From contig JAJLRJ010000010.1 in the NCBI GenBank assembly GCA_024195265.1, positions 17,128,259-17,192,258 on the forward strand: 64,000 nt of DNA, given 5' to 3'. The stretch is from Dendrophyllia cribrosa. Its lineage: Eukaryota > Cnidaria > Anthozoa > Scleractinia > Dendrophylliidae. A program made the translations under genes and the position numbers. The notes under the pieces were generated by a model that worked only from the letters and a program-made list of their open reading frames with translations, made no database searches and was not told where the DNA came from. Shown here in pieces: positions 43,266 to 55,011 of the stretch. How positions within the stretch are numbered: position 1 is the first letter of the stretch; each line of letters opens with the position of its first letter.

Positions 43266-43568
43266 GAGGTTAACCTTGCTCATCTGCATTAGAATAAAAG
43301 TCAAGTGGTTGCAAGGCAATTTCAGGCAGAAACTACAAAATTGTCCGAAATTGCCTCGCAACCATGTTGACTTTTATTGTAATGCAAATGAGAGAGGTTA
43401 ACTGCAAAAAGGGCCATTACGGTTCACCTGTCTCATTTGTATTACAATGAAAGGCAACATGGTTGCAAGGCAATTTGGGGCAGAATACTACAAAATTGCC
43501 TGAAATTGCTTCGCAACCATGTTGACTTTTATTGTAATGCAAATGAAAGAGGTTAACTGCAAACAGGG
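43266..43568. repeat. two tandem copies of a hairpin MITE-like repeat
   Basis: Each unit (43268-43403 and 43429-43566) is a palindrome with arms like GTTGCAAGGCAATTT and inverse, closed by an ACTACAAAATTG loop, and each ends GAGGTTAACTGCAAA. The copies differ by scattered substitutions. Confidence 0.8.
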
Positions 43569-45330
43569 CTATTGCTTTTAATTTATTAATTGATTGAGTT
43601 TGAAAGCAGAATGCATGATGTGATGCTACAGCTTTAGGATATGCAACAAGAAAAAGGTTTCAACTTGACATCAAAAGACTACAAAAGAGTTTTCTTTGAA
43701 CCCCTTCTCAAGAACACAAAGCAGTCAAGTTCTTTTGTAAGTGCTACATCGTAGCAGTCCATAATAAATAAAATGTTGACTCCTCAGTGAACTTCTTGAA
43801 ATTCACCAATTTGAAAGTATAATATTGTGTCCCTCCATGTTATCTGTAGTAAAGAAAATGAACATTAGAATATATGAATATTAACTTAAGGTGAGATAAG
43901 AAATTAAGGGTATAATGATACATTCCCCCCTCACCCCTGATGGCATTTATTTATTGCAAGGTGCTATAAATATTGTGTGAGCACTCAGTCTTGTCTGAGG
44001 GTGGGTTAATTTTTTTTTTTGTGGGGGGGGGGGGGGGGGGGGGGGATTAAAGTGGGCTAGGGAGTGGCCTTATTATTTTATGTCCAATAATAAAGTGCAC
44101 ATATTGTGTATTGTATTGTGTCAAAGCTGACTCTGAATTTTTAAAAAGGCTTTCTAGTAAAAGAAAGAAATAATTAAAAGACTAACATCGGAAGTTTTTT
44201 TTACCTTAAAAAGGCAATAACTTTGAATGAAAGTTGAAATCACAAAGAGGTTTTGACTGATCACTGAGTTGAAATTTAACTAGGTGGTAATTTTGTCTTT
44301 ATCTTGAGGAGAAAACTGGACATTAAACTTTGTTTTATGCAAAATTCAACTAATTAAGTTGCTTTCATCATAGCTGGAAATTGCAATCCATTTAATAATA
44401 TCAAAATAAATTAATGTCCAAGATATGAAGGTTTTCAAAGTAACACATGTTCCTCTTCCAAAAATTTGCCTAATGAATTTACATGTATTAATGGTACAGT
44501 GTATCTTTCCGGCGTGACCTTAATGTAACCTAATAAGCATTGTTTTAGTTCTATCAGCTCACCTTTACACTGTATGTCCATTGATAGCAAGACAACAATA
44601 AGAATTGAATAAAGAACATGGCAATTGTATTCATCTTTGTGATCTGTGTTAAAAAAGAAAATTATATTCTGAATTTATAATTCATGTAAAAGGGTCAGGT
44701 GGGAAATTATATGTAGAATGTATTTTGTTTGCGCTCATATGGGATGGACTTGACCAAGCACAATGGGTTATGCAGTTTTAAAGAGCAAAAGCTGTTCTTG
44801 CCCTGCTTGAATAAATTGACTTGCTATTGATTAACCTTATATTGTTATCCCCACCAACATTCTTGTTTACTGTCATGGCATATCAAAAATAACAAAATAA
44901 GGTCAATTTATGCACTTAGAAAATCACTTATTTATTCAACTAGCTGGTAATCAGTGTTTTTAAATGACATCTTACCTGAACTACTCCACACTGATAGCAA
45001 GTGCATGATACGAAACAAATTCATTTTTGTGATCTGTAGTCAAAGAAATTGCAAATTATTAGTTACTAAATGGAATGGATGGATATGGGAAACTTTTTTT
45101 AACTCTCAAGGCTGTCATTAGTGTGCATGAACCCAACAACTATTATTATTTTTTAATTAATAAGTTAAAACGGATTAAAATATGTTCAAATCGGTTGAAA
45201 AAAGAAAATCAATAGCAGTACTAAATGTCTCGGATATTTTTTTCCCCCTTCTTTAACTGTCACTGTAACTACCCCCCCCCCCCCCCCCCCCCCCTTACAA
45301 GTCTGGACAGTGAAAATTCATTTTGGCTAG
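43569..45330. other. intergenic with homopolymer tracts
   Basis: G23 at 44023-44045 and C23 at 45272-45294. Otherwise A+T-rich without recognisable genes. Confidence 0.5.
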
Positions 45331-45334
45331 TTAA

Positions 45335-45990
45335 GGACGTTCGCGCGAAAATCTTCTCACATTGATTTTTTTATAAAACTTTTGCTGCGGTTAGGCAATG
45401 AGTTACTCATGTCAGAAATGCAAAAAAAATGGGGGGTCACCGACTTCGTTTCGGCAATAAGACATCTGAAAGGTGACCCTAATTTCGAAAAATCGGCCTT
45501 CCCTACTCGATATGGCCCCAATGTCTGTTAGTCCAAAAATATTGTTAATGAATCTCTAAAATACAATTTTCTGTGCCAAATTTTGTATGAGTGGGTCTAT
45601 TAAGCAAATTCATTCAACTGGTAACGTTCTTTAAAGGAAATCTAATCTGTAAACGACAGCATTTGCAAACTCTGACAGCCGCAAGTTGCGAGGATTCGAT
45701 GTCGCGCGGGTAGAAAAATGGAAAAAAATTAAACTTCCTACATTGATTTTTTGTTCATTTTTTTACAATCTGTCGAGAATTGGCAAAGAAAATTATCTAT
45801 CAAAAAAAAATTGGGGGTCACCGACCATCCAAGCGAGTTAAATCTAAGCAAAGTTAACGCAACGGCTACCAGCCCTTCATGTGCTTAGATTTCTTCTCTT
45901 GCGTGCGCGCTCGTGCATGACGTAGCATGGCGTTGCGACATGAATTGCGTGCGCAGTAAGGATGCGCATAAACAATTAGCGCGAACGTCC
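45335..45990. mobile_element. TTAA element 5: 656-bp MITE
   Basis: TTAA at 45331-45334 and 45991-45994. Termini GGACGTTCGCGC and GCGCGAACGTCC. No open frame. Confidence 0.85.
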
Positions 45991-46157
45991 TTAAACCAAA
46001 CCTGTCACTAGCCACTTAAGGCTCATAGGCTAAAAAGTTAGTCTCGAACCCTGCAAACTCTGTCTTTTAGCTGTATGAAGTGGTACAAGGCTGGAACTCT
46101 TGAACACAGAGATTTTATGGTATTCAAGAGGAATTATTTATTTATTTTTTAGAATCT

Positions 46158-46645
46158 TTTTAAAGAAATTAACCACCGGTAGGCCATGGCCTACCCCATG
46201 ACCTATACCCCATGGCCTACCCCACGTTTTGTCCCTACCCCACACTGAGGGACATGCAGCAGGGAGTGTAGCGGGGACATGTAGCAGGGAAAAATTCAGA
46301 GTGCTTGCAACACCAATTTTGGGGACATTTTGTCCCCGCGATGTGTCCCATGAAGTTGGACAAGTTGAACTCAGTGCGACATGTCGCGGGGACAAAATGT
46401 CCCCAAAATTGGTATTGCACAATTATGAAAGTATCAGTTCACCCGAGGGGACGTGTCGCTGCAACATGTCCCTGAGACGTGCCCTCACAACATTTTCATG
46501 TGTGCAAGCGCTATGATTTTGTCCCTGCTACATGTCTCTGCCACACCTCCCTGCTACATGTCCCTCAGTGTGTACTACACAAATTTGTCGCTGTTACATG
46601 TTGCTGCGACATGTCCCTGCTACATGACCCCTTGTGTCTGACCAC
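46158..46645. repeat. ACATGTCCC minisatellite with internal inverted repeat
   Basis: Degenerate units around CTGCTACATGTCCCTGC in both orientations, plus a pair GACATTTTGTCCCCGCG / CGCGGGGACAAAATGTC (46322-46410) and a CCATGGCCTACCCC repeat at the left. Open frames on both strands are translations of the repeat. Confidence 0.75.
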
Positions 46646-47060
46646 CTTTATGGAATTATGATCTATTTCAGGGATTGTACTGGAGGAGTGTTACCTTGAA
46701 GAAGATAATCAGTATTGTTTCGCCAGTTGTCTTGGCATATGATGTGCTGTCAAACAACTCCTTCGCATCCACCATTTTGAAATTATACTCTAGCATAAGT
46801 TAGATTAATTATCATTATTTTTATTTGCACTATTGTTTATATTTTGCACCTTGCACTGAAACTTGCTGTTTGTCCATTACGATTTTGCAAGTAAATCCCG
46901 TAGATATAGACAAATTCAAGAGTGCTGCACATGTGCTTGGCCAATTCAGGACTATTTTCTTAAAAACTCTATTAACATTTTTTTCTTAAAGGTAGGAAAG
47001 CTTGATATATAGGTAATTAATGCTGGTAGAGAATTATGTAAATTGGAGGCAACAATTAAT

Positions 47061-47186
47061 TGAAGGGCCGAGAGCATAACCGTACATGTAGTTCACTGTC
47101 ACATGCCAAAAATGGACAAATCTGAGTGAGAAAAAACTAAAAAAGGCGTAAAAATCCACATAAATCGGTTATGCTCTCGGCCCTTC
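47061..47186. mobile_element. about 130-bp MITE
   Basis: TGAAGGGCCGAGAGCATAAC at the left end is repeated inverted at the right end. The target duplication is unclear. Confidence 0.7.
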
Positions 47187-47424
47187 AATTGTGATAATAA
47201 AACATAAATTTGACTATTTGACATGAATTGAATTGAAAAAAATTCATAATGAGTACATTATTTTGAAATCAAGCAATTTTCGAGGATATTTTTATTTGAG
47301 AGTGATTTCTTAACTGTGTTTAATGCCTGTAAGTTATATAATTCTGATTGTAACACGTGTACACTTAATTAGCATGTTTCCCTGGCATTTCTACGACAAT
47401 CAAAACATCGACAAACGCACTTAA

Positions 47425-48219
47425 GGTGGCTGAACACAGTTTCACTGTACCTATGCGTCATTCATTGTCATTTTAAAACCACTAAAGTCTGGGCGCCCAA
47501 AATTGGCGAGGCATACGATTAAGCAACAAGCTATATAATTTGATATTTTTGTTGAGCTTTTAGGGTGTTGCCATAGCAACACGGTGGATTGAAAATCAGC
47601 CTGCAATATTTGGTTTCTTTTATTTTCAGAAAATCTAGTCATTATATTTTGTCCATCATTTGTCTCCGGTAAACTCGTAAAAATATTCGCATGTTAACAC
47701 TGGTCTCATGTAATTTTGACAGAGGGATCATCCGTAATTTGTGGTTTAATATGTTTGCGTTTTGTAAAAATCTCCTCTGTTAGATTTCAAATTTTTTATG
47801 GCAGGTGAGTTCGGCATATTCGGAACTATTATTGTGCCAAATTTTGTGAAATTCTAATGAGTAGTTTCGTAGAAATCAGCACGTTTCCGAGGAAAGTCGC
47901 TAAAACATCGAGTCACAATTTTTTGGTCAACTGCGCATGCGTTGCATTTGACTGGGTTCTCGATCCAAAGACAAAAACGACCAAAAAGACAGTGTATTTC
48001 TTCAATGGTTCTATAAATTATCTATTGATTCAACAAACATTTTTACGAACAAAAAATTGTTTGATTTTTAGACGAAAAACAACACTTTCGCGATCCACGC
48101 TGAGCAAAATAAAATGATCGCTGAACAGGCGCCACGTTTGTTTTTCTCAAAACTCTGCGCGCGCTGACTCGCGTAAGCAGCTGAAATTGAAGAGCGCGCG
48201 CAAACTGTGTTCAGCCACC
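47425..48219. mobile_element. TTAA element 6: 795-bp MITE
   Basis: TTAA at 47421-47424 and 48220-48223. Termini GGTGGCTGAACACAGTTT and inverse. Shares the GGTGGC start with element 4. Non-coding. Confidence 0.85.
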
Positions 48220-48261
48220 TTAATAAATAAAACAGAGTCACACTACAAAATAAAATTGAAT

Positions 48262-48585
48262 TTACTCAATTAATGTACCTTGTTGGCCTTCTCTATCTGC
48301 TTCAGGCTGCTCCTCCGCACAGTTCCTTCTTATTTCGTGCTGCCGTTCTTGGTCTCGTTCACACTGTTCTTCAGTTCTTCTCATTCCTCGAAGCCGTTCT
48401 AACGCTAATTGACGCTGTTGTTCGGTTCTCTTTCTCCTCCTTTCCCTTTGTCGTTCTCGGTTTCTTTCTAGCTCTGCTTGATGCTGTTCGTTCGTTCTTT
48501 TTTTCCTCCGTTCCCTTTGTCGTTCTCGGTCTTTTTCTCTCTTCTTTCGTCTCTGCTCTTCTGTCATGTTTCTCCCAACCATCAT
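48262..48585 (-). CDS. basic 23-residue-repeat protein (STPR-like), possibly one exon
   Basis: A 107-codon frame from ATG at 48585. It consists of tandem, Arg/Glu-rich units of about 23 residues: R-T-N-E-Q-H-Q-A-E-L-E-R-N-R-E-R-Q-R-E-R-R, then R-T-E-Q-Q-R-Q-L-A-L-E-R-L-R, then T-E-E-Q-C-E-R-D-Q-E-R-Q. This spacing resembles the score-and-three-amino-acid peptide repeat (STPR), a DNA-binding module of some animal and transposon-linked proteins. It may end at TAA (48262) or splice at a GTACAT donor just before. The composition could also mimic a coiled coil; function unknown. Confidence 0.45.
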   Translation of the reverse strand: MMVGRNMTEEQRRKKREKDRERQRERRKKRTNEQHQAELERNRERQRERRRKRTEQQRQLALERLRGMRRTEEQCERDQERQHEIRRNCAEEQPEADREGQQGTLIE

Positions 48586-48835
48586 ATATAACCTAATTAT
48601 TCAAAATTTAAGCCTTTTTAAATGCACGCCAAAAGTGAACAAGGGCGAAAGCACAAATAAATTCAAAAGAGTTTAGCTGTAAACAAATGCTTCGACGATC
48701 TACTAGCTTGAATTTAAGACAAAATCAGGTTCAAAAGTAAGCACTTAGCTCTATATTCCTCCAAAAACGCTTGACTAGCAGAGTCACGAAGCCTGAAATG
48801 CGGTCTTGACCACTGTCTGAGAAATGTGAAACCTG

Positions 48836-49535
48836 TCTTGAGTTGCAAACCGCGAAAAAATGCAGGGTAAAACGATTTTGCAAATAGTTTCCTCGATCCG
48901 CTAATAAATACAGAAGTAAATACTAGCTGACGCAACATAAATTGCTAAGATCCCGGATGTTGTGTGGCGTCATACGCGCATGCGCGCTAGCCTTGCGCGA
49001 CACATCCGCAACACACATCTCCGACACACAAGTTTTTGTTGCAGACAGCGCCCGCGAAACATTCCGCTAGCCATGACCATGAAAAATGAGGGCATACACC
49101 GAATGCAAATATGGCCGCCAGGCAATTTTTTGTTTGGCCATGTTTTCAGAGAAATTAATGATATCACGTAAACAAGTGCTACTAAGTGTATTATCTTGCA
49201 AAGTTTGAGTGTTTTCGGTTTAACGGTTGCAAAGTTATGGCTCACTGAAATTGTAAGCATTTGTATGAGAAAAGACATTCTATCCTGACTAGCCTCGCTT
49301 TCATGTTTTTCCCAAAATTTGATTGCCTATAACTTCTCCTAAAATAGGAATATGGCCTTGAAAATGCACACAATGACTTATTTTGACCTGATCTTTATCA
49401 TTATTCAATTGCTTTTCTTTTCTTGAGAACCTGTCCAAACAAAAAATTGTTGGACGGCCATATTTGCATTCGGTCTATAGGTTCTATGAGTATGGGGCTC
49501 CGCAGCCGGGCCTTTGGCCCGGCTAGTGCTCCGCT
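48836..49535 (+). mobile_element. repeat family R1, copy 2 (3' part), interrupted
   Basis: Matches the 3' third of the family (GCTAAGATCCCGGATGTTG, then CCGCGAAACATTCCGCTAGC, ending GCTCCGCT) and is split by the MITE at 49096-49476. Confidence 0.75.
49096..49476. mobile_element. MITE nested in R1 copy 2
   Basis: ACCGAATGCAAATATGGCCG at the left and inverse at the right. The uninterrupted sequence GGGCATAGGTTC in other R1 copies defines the empty site; duplication about AT. Confidence 0.8.
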
Positions 49536-50789
49536 ACTATATATAGTTAGGCTTAGCCTAACAGCGGCGCCCTCTGAAGACCCTCTGAACAAGCTTAACT
49601 AAGATGAAACTTAACTAATAGGTGAAAGGTCGGAAGCACAAGAGTTAAGATTAATATTGACGACCGGGCTATTTTTCAATTTTAGCAATTCTCAAAAACA
49701 GTATTACCCGACCGTCTGCACAGTACATAGTTCACAAAAACAACTTTTTCTCCGTCTAGAATAACTATTACGACTACTGTTAAAAAATACAGTTGTTGCT
49801 TGTCAAAAAATGCCTGAGAAACTGATTTGGAAATCAAAATTGCCAAAAATACACAAACATATTTGCATACGGCCACGCAAGTGAAGTTAGAACTATGATA
49901 AAATTCAAGTCTTGTTTTGTTTACATAAAATCGCTTTTCAACCTATGTAATGAATGAACAAACACATAAAAATAAACAACACAATCTTCTTTCGAAAAAT
50001 TTTATTCAAATCTCCATTAGTTTATGTTGAAAAGCAAAACGCAAAACGCGCATCGAGGCCGAGCCGTGTCTTCGATGAAATTTAAGAAATTAATACAACT
50101 GAATTTAAGCTACACGTTTAAAAACAATTCTCCAAAACTAACGAGAACACATTAACAAAAAGTCAATCACAGATTGATATCAAGATAAATTCCCATCGAA
50201 AAATGTAATTTGTTTTACCTTTAAGTCCCTCCGGCGACTACTGTGCTTGGAAATTCTTTAAATCTCCGCTTTGGTGCTGAAATCCGTAAAACGAACCCAT
50301 CTCTCGCATTGCTAAAAACGTATATAGTTCCTCAAAGCAAGATTTTATCCCTGAAAGCTCTTCTTTTTCCACTAAAGCGGCTTCTGAGTATCCCTTAATT
50401 AGCATCCCTGTCTTGAGTAGCAAACCACGAAAAAATGCAGGAAAATAACGACTTTAATATAGAACCGTTTTCTCCGCTCAGTAAACACAGCAAAACATCA
50501 AAGTGTTTTCCCAGCTGACGTGACATTCGGCCGTGTAACCGCGCGAAAAAAAAGCCTCGCTTTGGTTTCAACATGACGTCGAACGCGCATGTTTTGCGAC
50601 GTCATACGCGCCCGCGAGCTAGTCCTCCGCTAAGATCCCGATGTTGTGTGGCGTCATACGCGCATGCGCGGTAGCCTTGCGCGACACACATGTTTTTGTT
50701 GCAGACACACATGTTTTTGTTGCAGACAGCGCCCGCGAAACATTCCGCTAGCCATGACCATGAAAAATGAGGGCATAGGTTCTATGAGT

Positions 50790-52465
50790 AGGGACTTTAA
50801 GCACCGGGAACCGGAACGGCAACGGCGACGCGAAAACTGTCAGGGAAAACCCAAATGACGCATTGCGCATGTTTGGCGGGAAATATCTAGACGTTCTCTT
50901 CCCGGGCCCGACGTCAGATAGCAAGGTTTGCCGTCGTGTGAAAACGTGAGTATATATTCCTCATTTTTCTTTGGTTTTATCCAGTCGTTTTTGATATAAT
51001 ACACTTAATGTTGTTTAAGAAGACTATACAGAAATAGGAAACGATATTTATTGCTTCATTTAGGTCAATTTGGTGCTTCTGTACGCTCTTTGAGAAAGAG
51101 GTGGTAATTCACTACAACTTGTAAACTTAGAACTACGTTTCTTTGCTAAATTTATTAAAATTAACGCAGTGGCTATTCGTACGGCACCCGTACGCGGACT
51201 TCGATTTGCTATTCGTACGGGAGTCCAAAGCTTTCGACAATTTTCGAGGTTATTCTTCACTTTTGGTGGTCCACAATGTTAAATGTTCGTTTAGTTTTAC
51301 GAAGCGCTTCTGGTAAGCGATGTTGATTTGGCTCAGACTAATTTGCGAGCGAGCGACTCATTTCGTGACGCTTAAGAAATGTTCGCGTCAAAAAATACTC
51401 CCGTACGGCCAACTTCGATTTGCTATTCGTACGGAAGTCCAAAACTTTCGAACATTTTCGATGTTATTCTTCACTTTTGCCGATCCATAATATTGTACGT
51501 TTGTTTATATTCACGAAGCGCTTCTTGTGAGCGATGTTTATTCAGCTACGCGAAGGAATCTCGTTTATGTGTCATCGCCATGTACTCCCGTACGCTATAA
51601 ACTTGTTATTGTTATTCATACGGGAATCTTGTTATTGGGTTTTTTGCTTCCAACGCTTCTTCCATTGAGACTACCTTTCCTTGCTCACAAGTGGTTTAGT
51701 TAACAGAGAAGAACTGGTTTGTATGTCCAGATATATTATAACAATTTGAATTAATTTTTTGACACTTAACTTGTTAGATGTCCCAGACACTCAAATTATT
51801 GATAATGAAACATATAATAATAAAAAGAATCGAAAAGAATCACTCATGTACGGCAAAAGGTGATCTTCATTGTGGATCAACAAAAGTGAAGAATAACATC
51901 GAAAATTGTCGAAAGTTTTCGGACTCCCGTACGAATAGCAAATCGAAGTTGGCCGTACGGGAGTATTCTTTGGGGTTAATTGTCACGAAATGAGTCGCTC
52001 GCTCGCAAATTAGTCTGAGCCAAATCAACATCGCTTACCAGAAGCGCTTCGTAAAACTAAACGAGCATTTAATATTGTGGATCAACAAAAGTGAAGAATA
52101 ACATCGAAAATTGACGAAAGTTTTGGACTCCCGTACGAATCGTCCTCAAGAACATCGAAGTCAAAACAGTCGTAAGAATCGTACGGCAGGTCAAGTTTAT
52201 TGGACGTGTTCAAATCGTACAAGAGCATATACTGCCCGTCGTTGATCATTTTCTTGACACGGCTTATGAGAAGCATTTCCCTAACCTCATTTAGCGAGCA
52301 CATTTCGGAAAAGAGCCGCCTCTACCGAGCTGCACATTTTGGCAAACGTTGCGGTTCTGTAGCTGGTTTATTTGTAACTTCGCGCCGAGACCGCGTTCTC
52401 TGCCCAGTCTTTTCTCGGTTTCGAGGTCGCCGTTGCCGTTCCGGTTCCCGGTGCTTAAAGTCCCT
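50790..52465. mobile_element. 1.68-kb DNA transposon with 3-bp TSD inside R1 copy 3
   Basis: Ends AGGGACTTTAAGCACCGGGA and inverse, with AGT at 50787-50789 and 52466-52468; the empty site GAGTATGGGG exists in other R1 copies. Subterminal repeats (CTCCCGTACGGCCAACTTCG and inverses) occur several times. The minus-strand frame 52082-52303 (M-C-S-L-N-E-V-R-E-M-L-L-I-S-R-V...) looks like a remnant of a longer transposon protein. Confidence 0.85.
52082..52303 (-). pseudogene. transposon ORF remnant
   Basis: Encodes L-L-I-S-R-V-K-K-M-I-N-D-G-Q-Y and Y-D-S-Y-D-C-F-D-F-D-V-L-E-D-D, an acidic C-terminal-looking segment. It lies in the right subterminal part of the element. I think such segments recur in cnidarian transposon proteins, but cannot name the family. 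Confidence 0.4.
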
Positions 52466-52504
52466 AGTATGGGGCCTGGGCCTTCGGCCCGGCTAGGCTC
52501 CGCT

Positions 52505-53520
52505 AAAATTAAATTAACTACTAAATACCTACTAAATACCGACTCAGTGCTATCGACCAATAGATCTATCGATTGATTTTCTTTGATCGCACAGGATAAT
52601 GGTTTCAAGCAGAGAATCTAGGTACCTGAAACTTCTATTGTTTGGTCTCCTTCATGCTAGTATTGTCTTGTTTTTTGAGTGAGCTTACATGAAGTGTAAT
52701 CTCACTCTATGTCATGGGAAGTGTCCGTAAGTCCGTGGTAGTCCATTCTTCGGGTTGTCTTCGGTATCACGGCGCCTGGTCTCGAACAGATATTGTTTAT
52801 TTCCGTACGAACGATGAGAGCACGAACACGCGAATATGAGCGAGGTTGAACACGAAGTGCTGCGAACTGATCCCGGATCATCCCGGATAACGAACGACGT
52901 ATTTTCGATATCAAAAACACGGAACGTGGAAGCAACCACGTTTTTTCGCCGTTGGAGAAAGAGAGGTAAGAGGCTCGAAATTTACGATGTTTTCGTGTTA
53001 TATTGCACCAGTAATCAGGCACAGCATTCAAGCAATGTGTCTATTGTTTTCACGTAAAGAGTTTTTCAGATGTTTTGAAGGTGTAGACAAAATCTTCGCC
53101 AACAAAAGGTTCCCTAAATCACCGAGATGTAGTTTTAAAGACAGCTGTGATGGCCGCCGAGTGACTTGTGCAGTCCAGCATTGCGAATTGCTCCATGTAC
53201 AACATCTGGCAATCCATAACCCTGTCTCAGGGTCATATAATTCCCTTCTGGGAACAAAATATTTCCTTCGGGAAACGATGAATTCTCTTCGAAGAACAAA
53301 TAATGTCTTTAGAGACACAAATCTGGGTTAAGTGCAGTTACACTAAAACGTTGAAAAGTTATTGTTTGAAAACGTTGATGTTACTAAGTTTAAAATGTAA
53401 GTTAACTATACTTGTTACAGCTACCTACATTCCAAAAAAACTTGAGAATAAATGTTAATGTTTTACTGTTATTGTTGGCAATGCTGATACTGTATGCAAA
53501 CAGCTACATGCTATAAGCAC
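52505..53520. other. intergenic; possible short first exon at 52836-52967
   Basis: An ATG at 52836 opens M-S-E-V-E-H-E-V-L...F-F-R-R-W-R-K-R before a GTAAGA donor, but no second exon joins in frame. Listed as unresolved rather than as a gene. Confidence 0.25.
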
Positions 53521-53526
53521 CAACCA

Positions 53527-53635
53527 GGGCTCAATTTCATAAAACTTTTACAGCTGTAATTTACAAGTGTAGTTATTGTTTCAGACCTCTGGAACAATAG
53601 CTACAAACGTAAAAGTTTTATTAAATTGATCTTTA
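53527..53635. repeat. about 110-bp hairpin MITE-like repeat
   Basis: CAATTTCATAAAACTTTTAC at the left faces GTAAAAGTTTTATTAAATTG at the right. Confidence 0.65.
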
Positions 53636-55007
53636 AATTTATATATTTTGATTAAAAGATAACATTGCCTGCCTTGAGTATAATGGTGTCAATCTTTACT
53701 GTCAGTATGGGGTTTTACCACTCCTTACATGTGAAACCCGACCACGTTTGTTTGTCAGACACTGTTTCAAATAAACACCTATTTCAAATAGGCACCCATC
53801 CTTGTGTAAATCCATGTGCGGTAGATTTAGAATTTTGTTCATGTTCACAGTTACAGTAATTCCTCTATTAAGTGGTCATTTTTCAAAAACCCAAAATATG
53901 TATTCACCAGTCCTTTACTGGAAATGGTTCTCAAGGTCCTGAGGGTTTCAGCTTAACAGAGGGACTGCTGTATATGATTTACATTTTTTTCAGAAATTTG
54001 CTAATATGATAACTTTGATGATGACGATGATGATAACTCGGTCCTTGTAGTGACATTACATAGCGTGACAAAAACGATACCAAATTAACGAACGATCTTC
54101 CAGTCCAACAAAACAAAAAATCATCCTCGACAAACCAAGATACTTTTCCAATACAGAAGCTCTTGAGACGTTAAGTTGCAAGCCACAATGGTGCTTTGTG
54201 AACATGTGTTTTTATCACATCTCTTGGACTTGGAACACTTGCACCAATTATACAGTCAATGAACCATTTTTTAAGTTGTGCTTCCATACCTGTGACAGTA
54301 CCACATTATATCGTTAAATAGTTTTTCTGAAAAATCAGAGGCAGACAGCCTATGGTGCATTTCTCATTTAGCTTAATATCTTTGACAGTAACATTTTCGA
54401 CATCACAAATTCCGTCTCTAGATATTTCCGTGCAAATTTTCATCGTAAGCTCACTCATGTACGCATTGCGGACCTATTTTATTTTATTTGTTATTATTGG
54501 ACCAATAAATTTGTTGAAGAAAAGGTTGATTATCGGAGCATTCTCTTGCCCTTCATATTGGCTATATTAGTCTCGTAGGAAATGAAGACAAAAACTAAAA
54601 CAAAGCAACCAAATAAACAAAATTTTTATGCGTAGTCGAGAGTGCGAAAGGCACGTAGATTAGAGCGTGGCATGAGACGCGAGAAGGAACAAAATAAAAA
54701 TGGCGGAGGGCCCATGCCTTCACGCGCTTTCTGCGTACTCGGAAAAGAAACGTTTGCTGCGCTGGTTGACCTATTCCCTCTTCAGAAAGTTCGCTTTATT
54801 CCTCCGAGAGTCAAACTCAATATTACTGACACTGATTAATTTATTCCTCTTGGCGCTTGACCCTTTCAAGACCTTTGCCTGGCATGCATTTAATTTTGTT
54901 CTGTTTTCCAAGTGACAACTCCAGAGAAGGTGTGCGTTGATGGCTTCTGATTGACTCCAACTCCGACTCCGTCTTCAGTGAAAATCAGCCTTTAACTTGC
55001 GCGTCCT
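53636..55007. other. intergenic, no gene recognised
   Basis: A+T-rich with short unsupported open frames (53665-53859, 54352-54570, 54642-54915). Confidence 0.45.
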
Positions 55008-55011
55008 TTAA

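Larger units (their letters stand above)
49550..52504 (+). mobile_element. repeat family R1, copy 3, interrupted by a 1.7-kb transposon
   Basis: Starts 14 bp after copy 2 ends, head to tail, after a TA-rich spacer. Runs 49550-50789 and resumes 52466-52504 with the GGGCCTTCGGCCC hairpin and GCTCCGCT end. Confidence 0.85.

Noticed and set aside
46138..46661. Overlapping frames rich in C-P-A-T-C-P and similar
   Set aside because: Translations of the ACATGTCCC minisatellite on both strands.
52702..53331. Overlapping frames on both strands, including one with several Cys/His
   Set aside because: No recognisable domain, no consistent exon join after the GTAAGA donor at 52968; left as unresolved.
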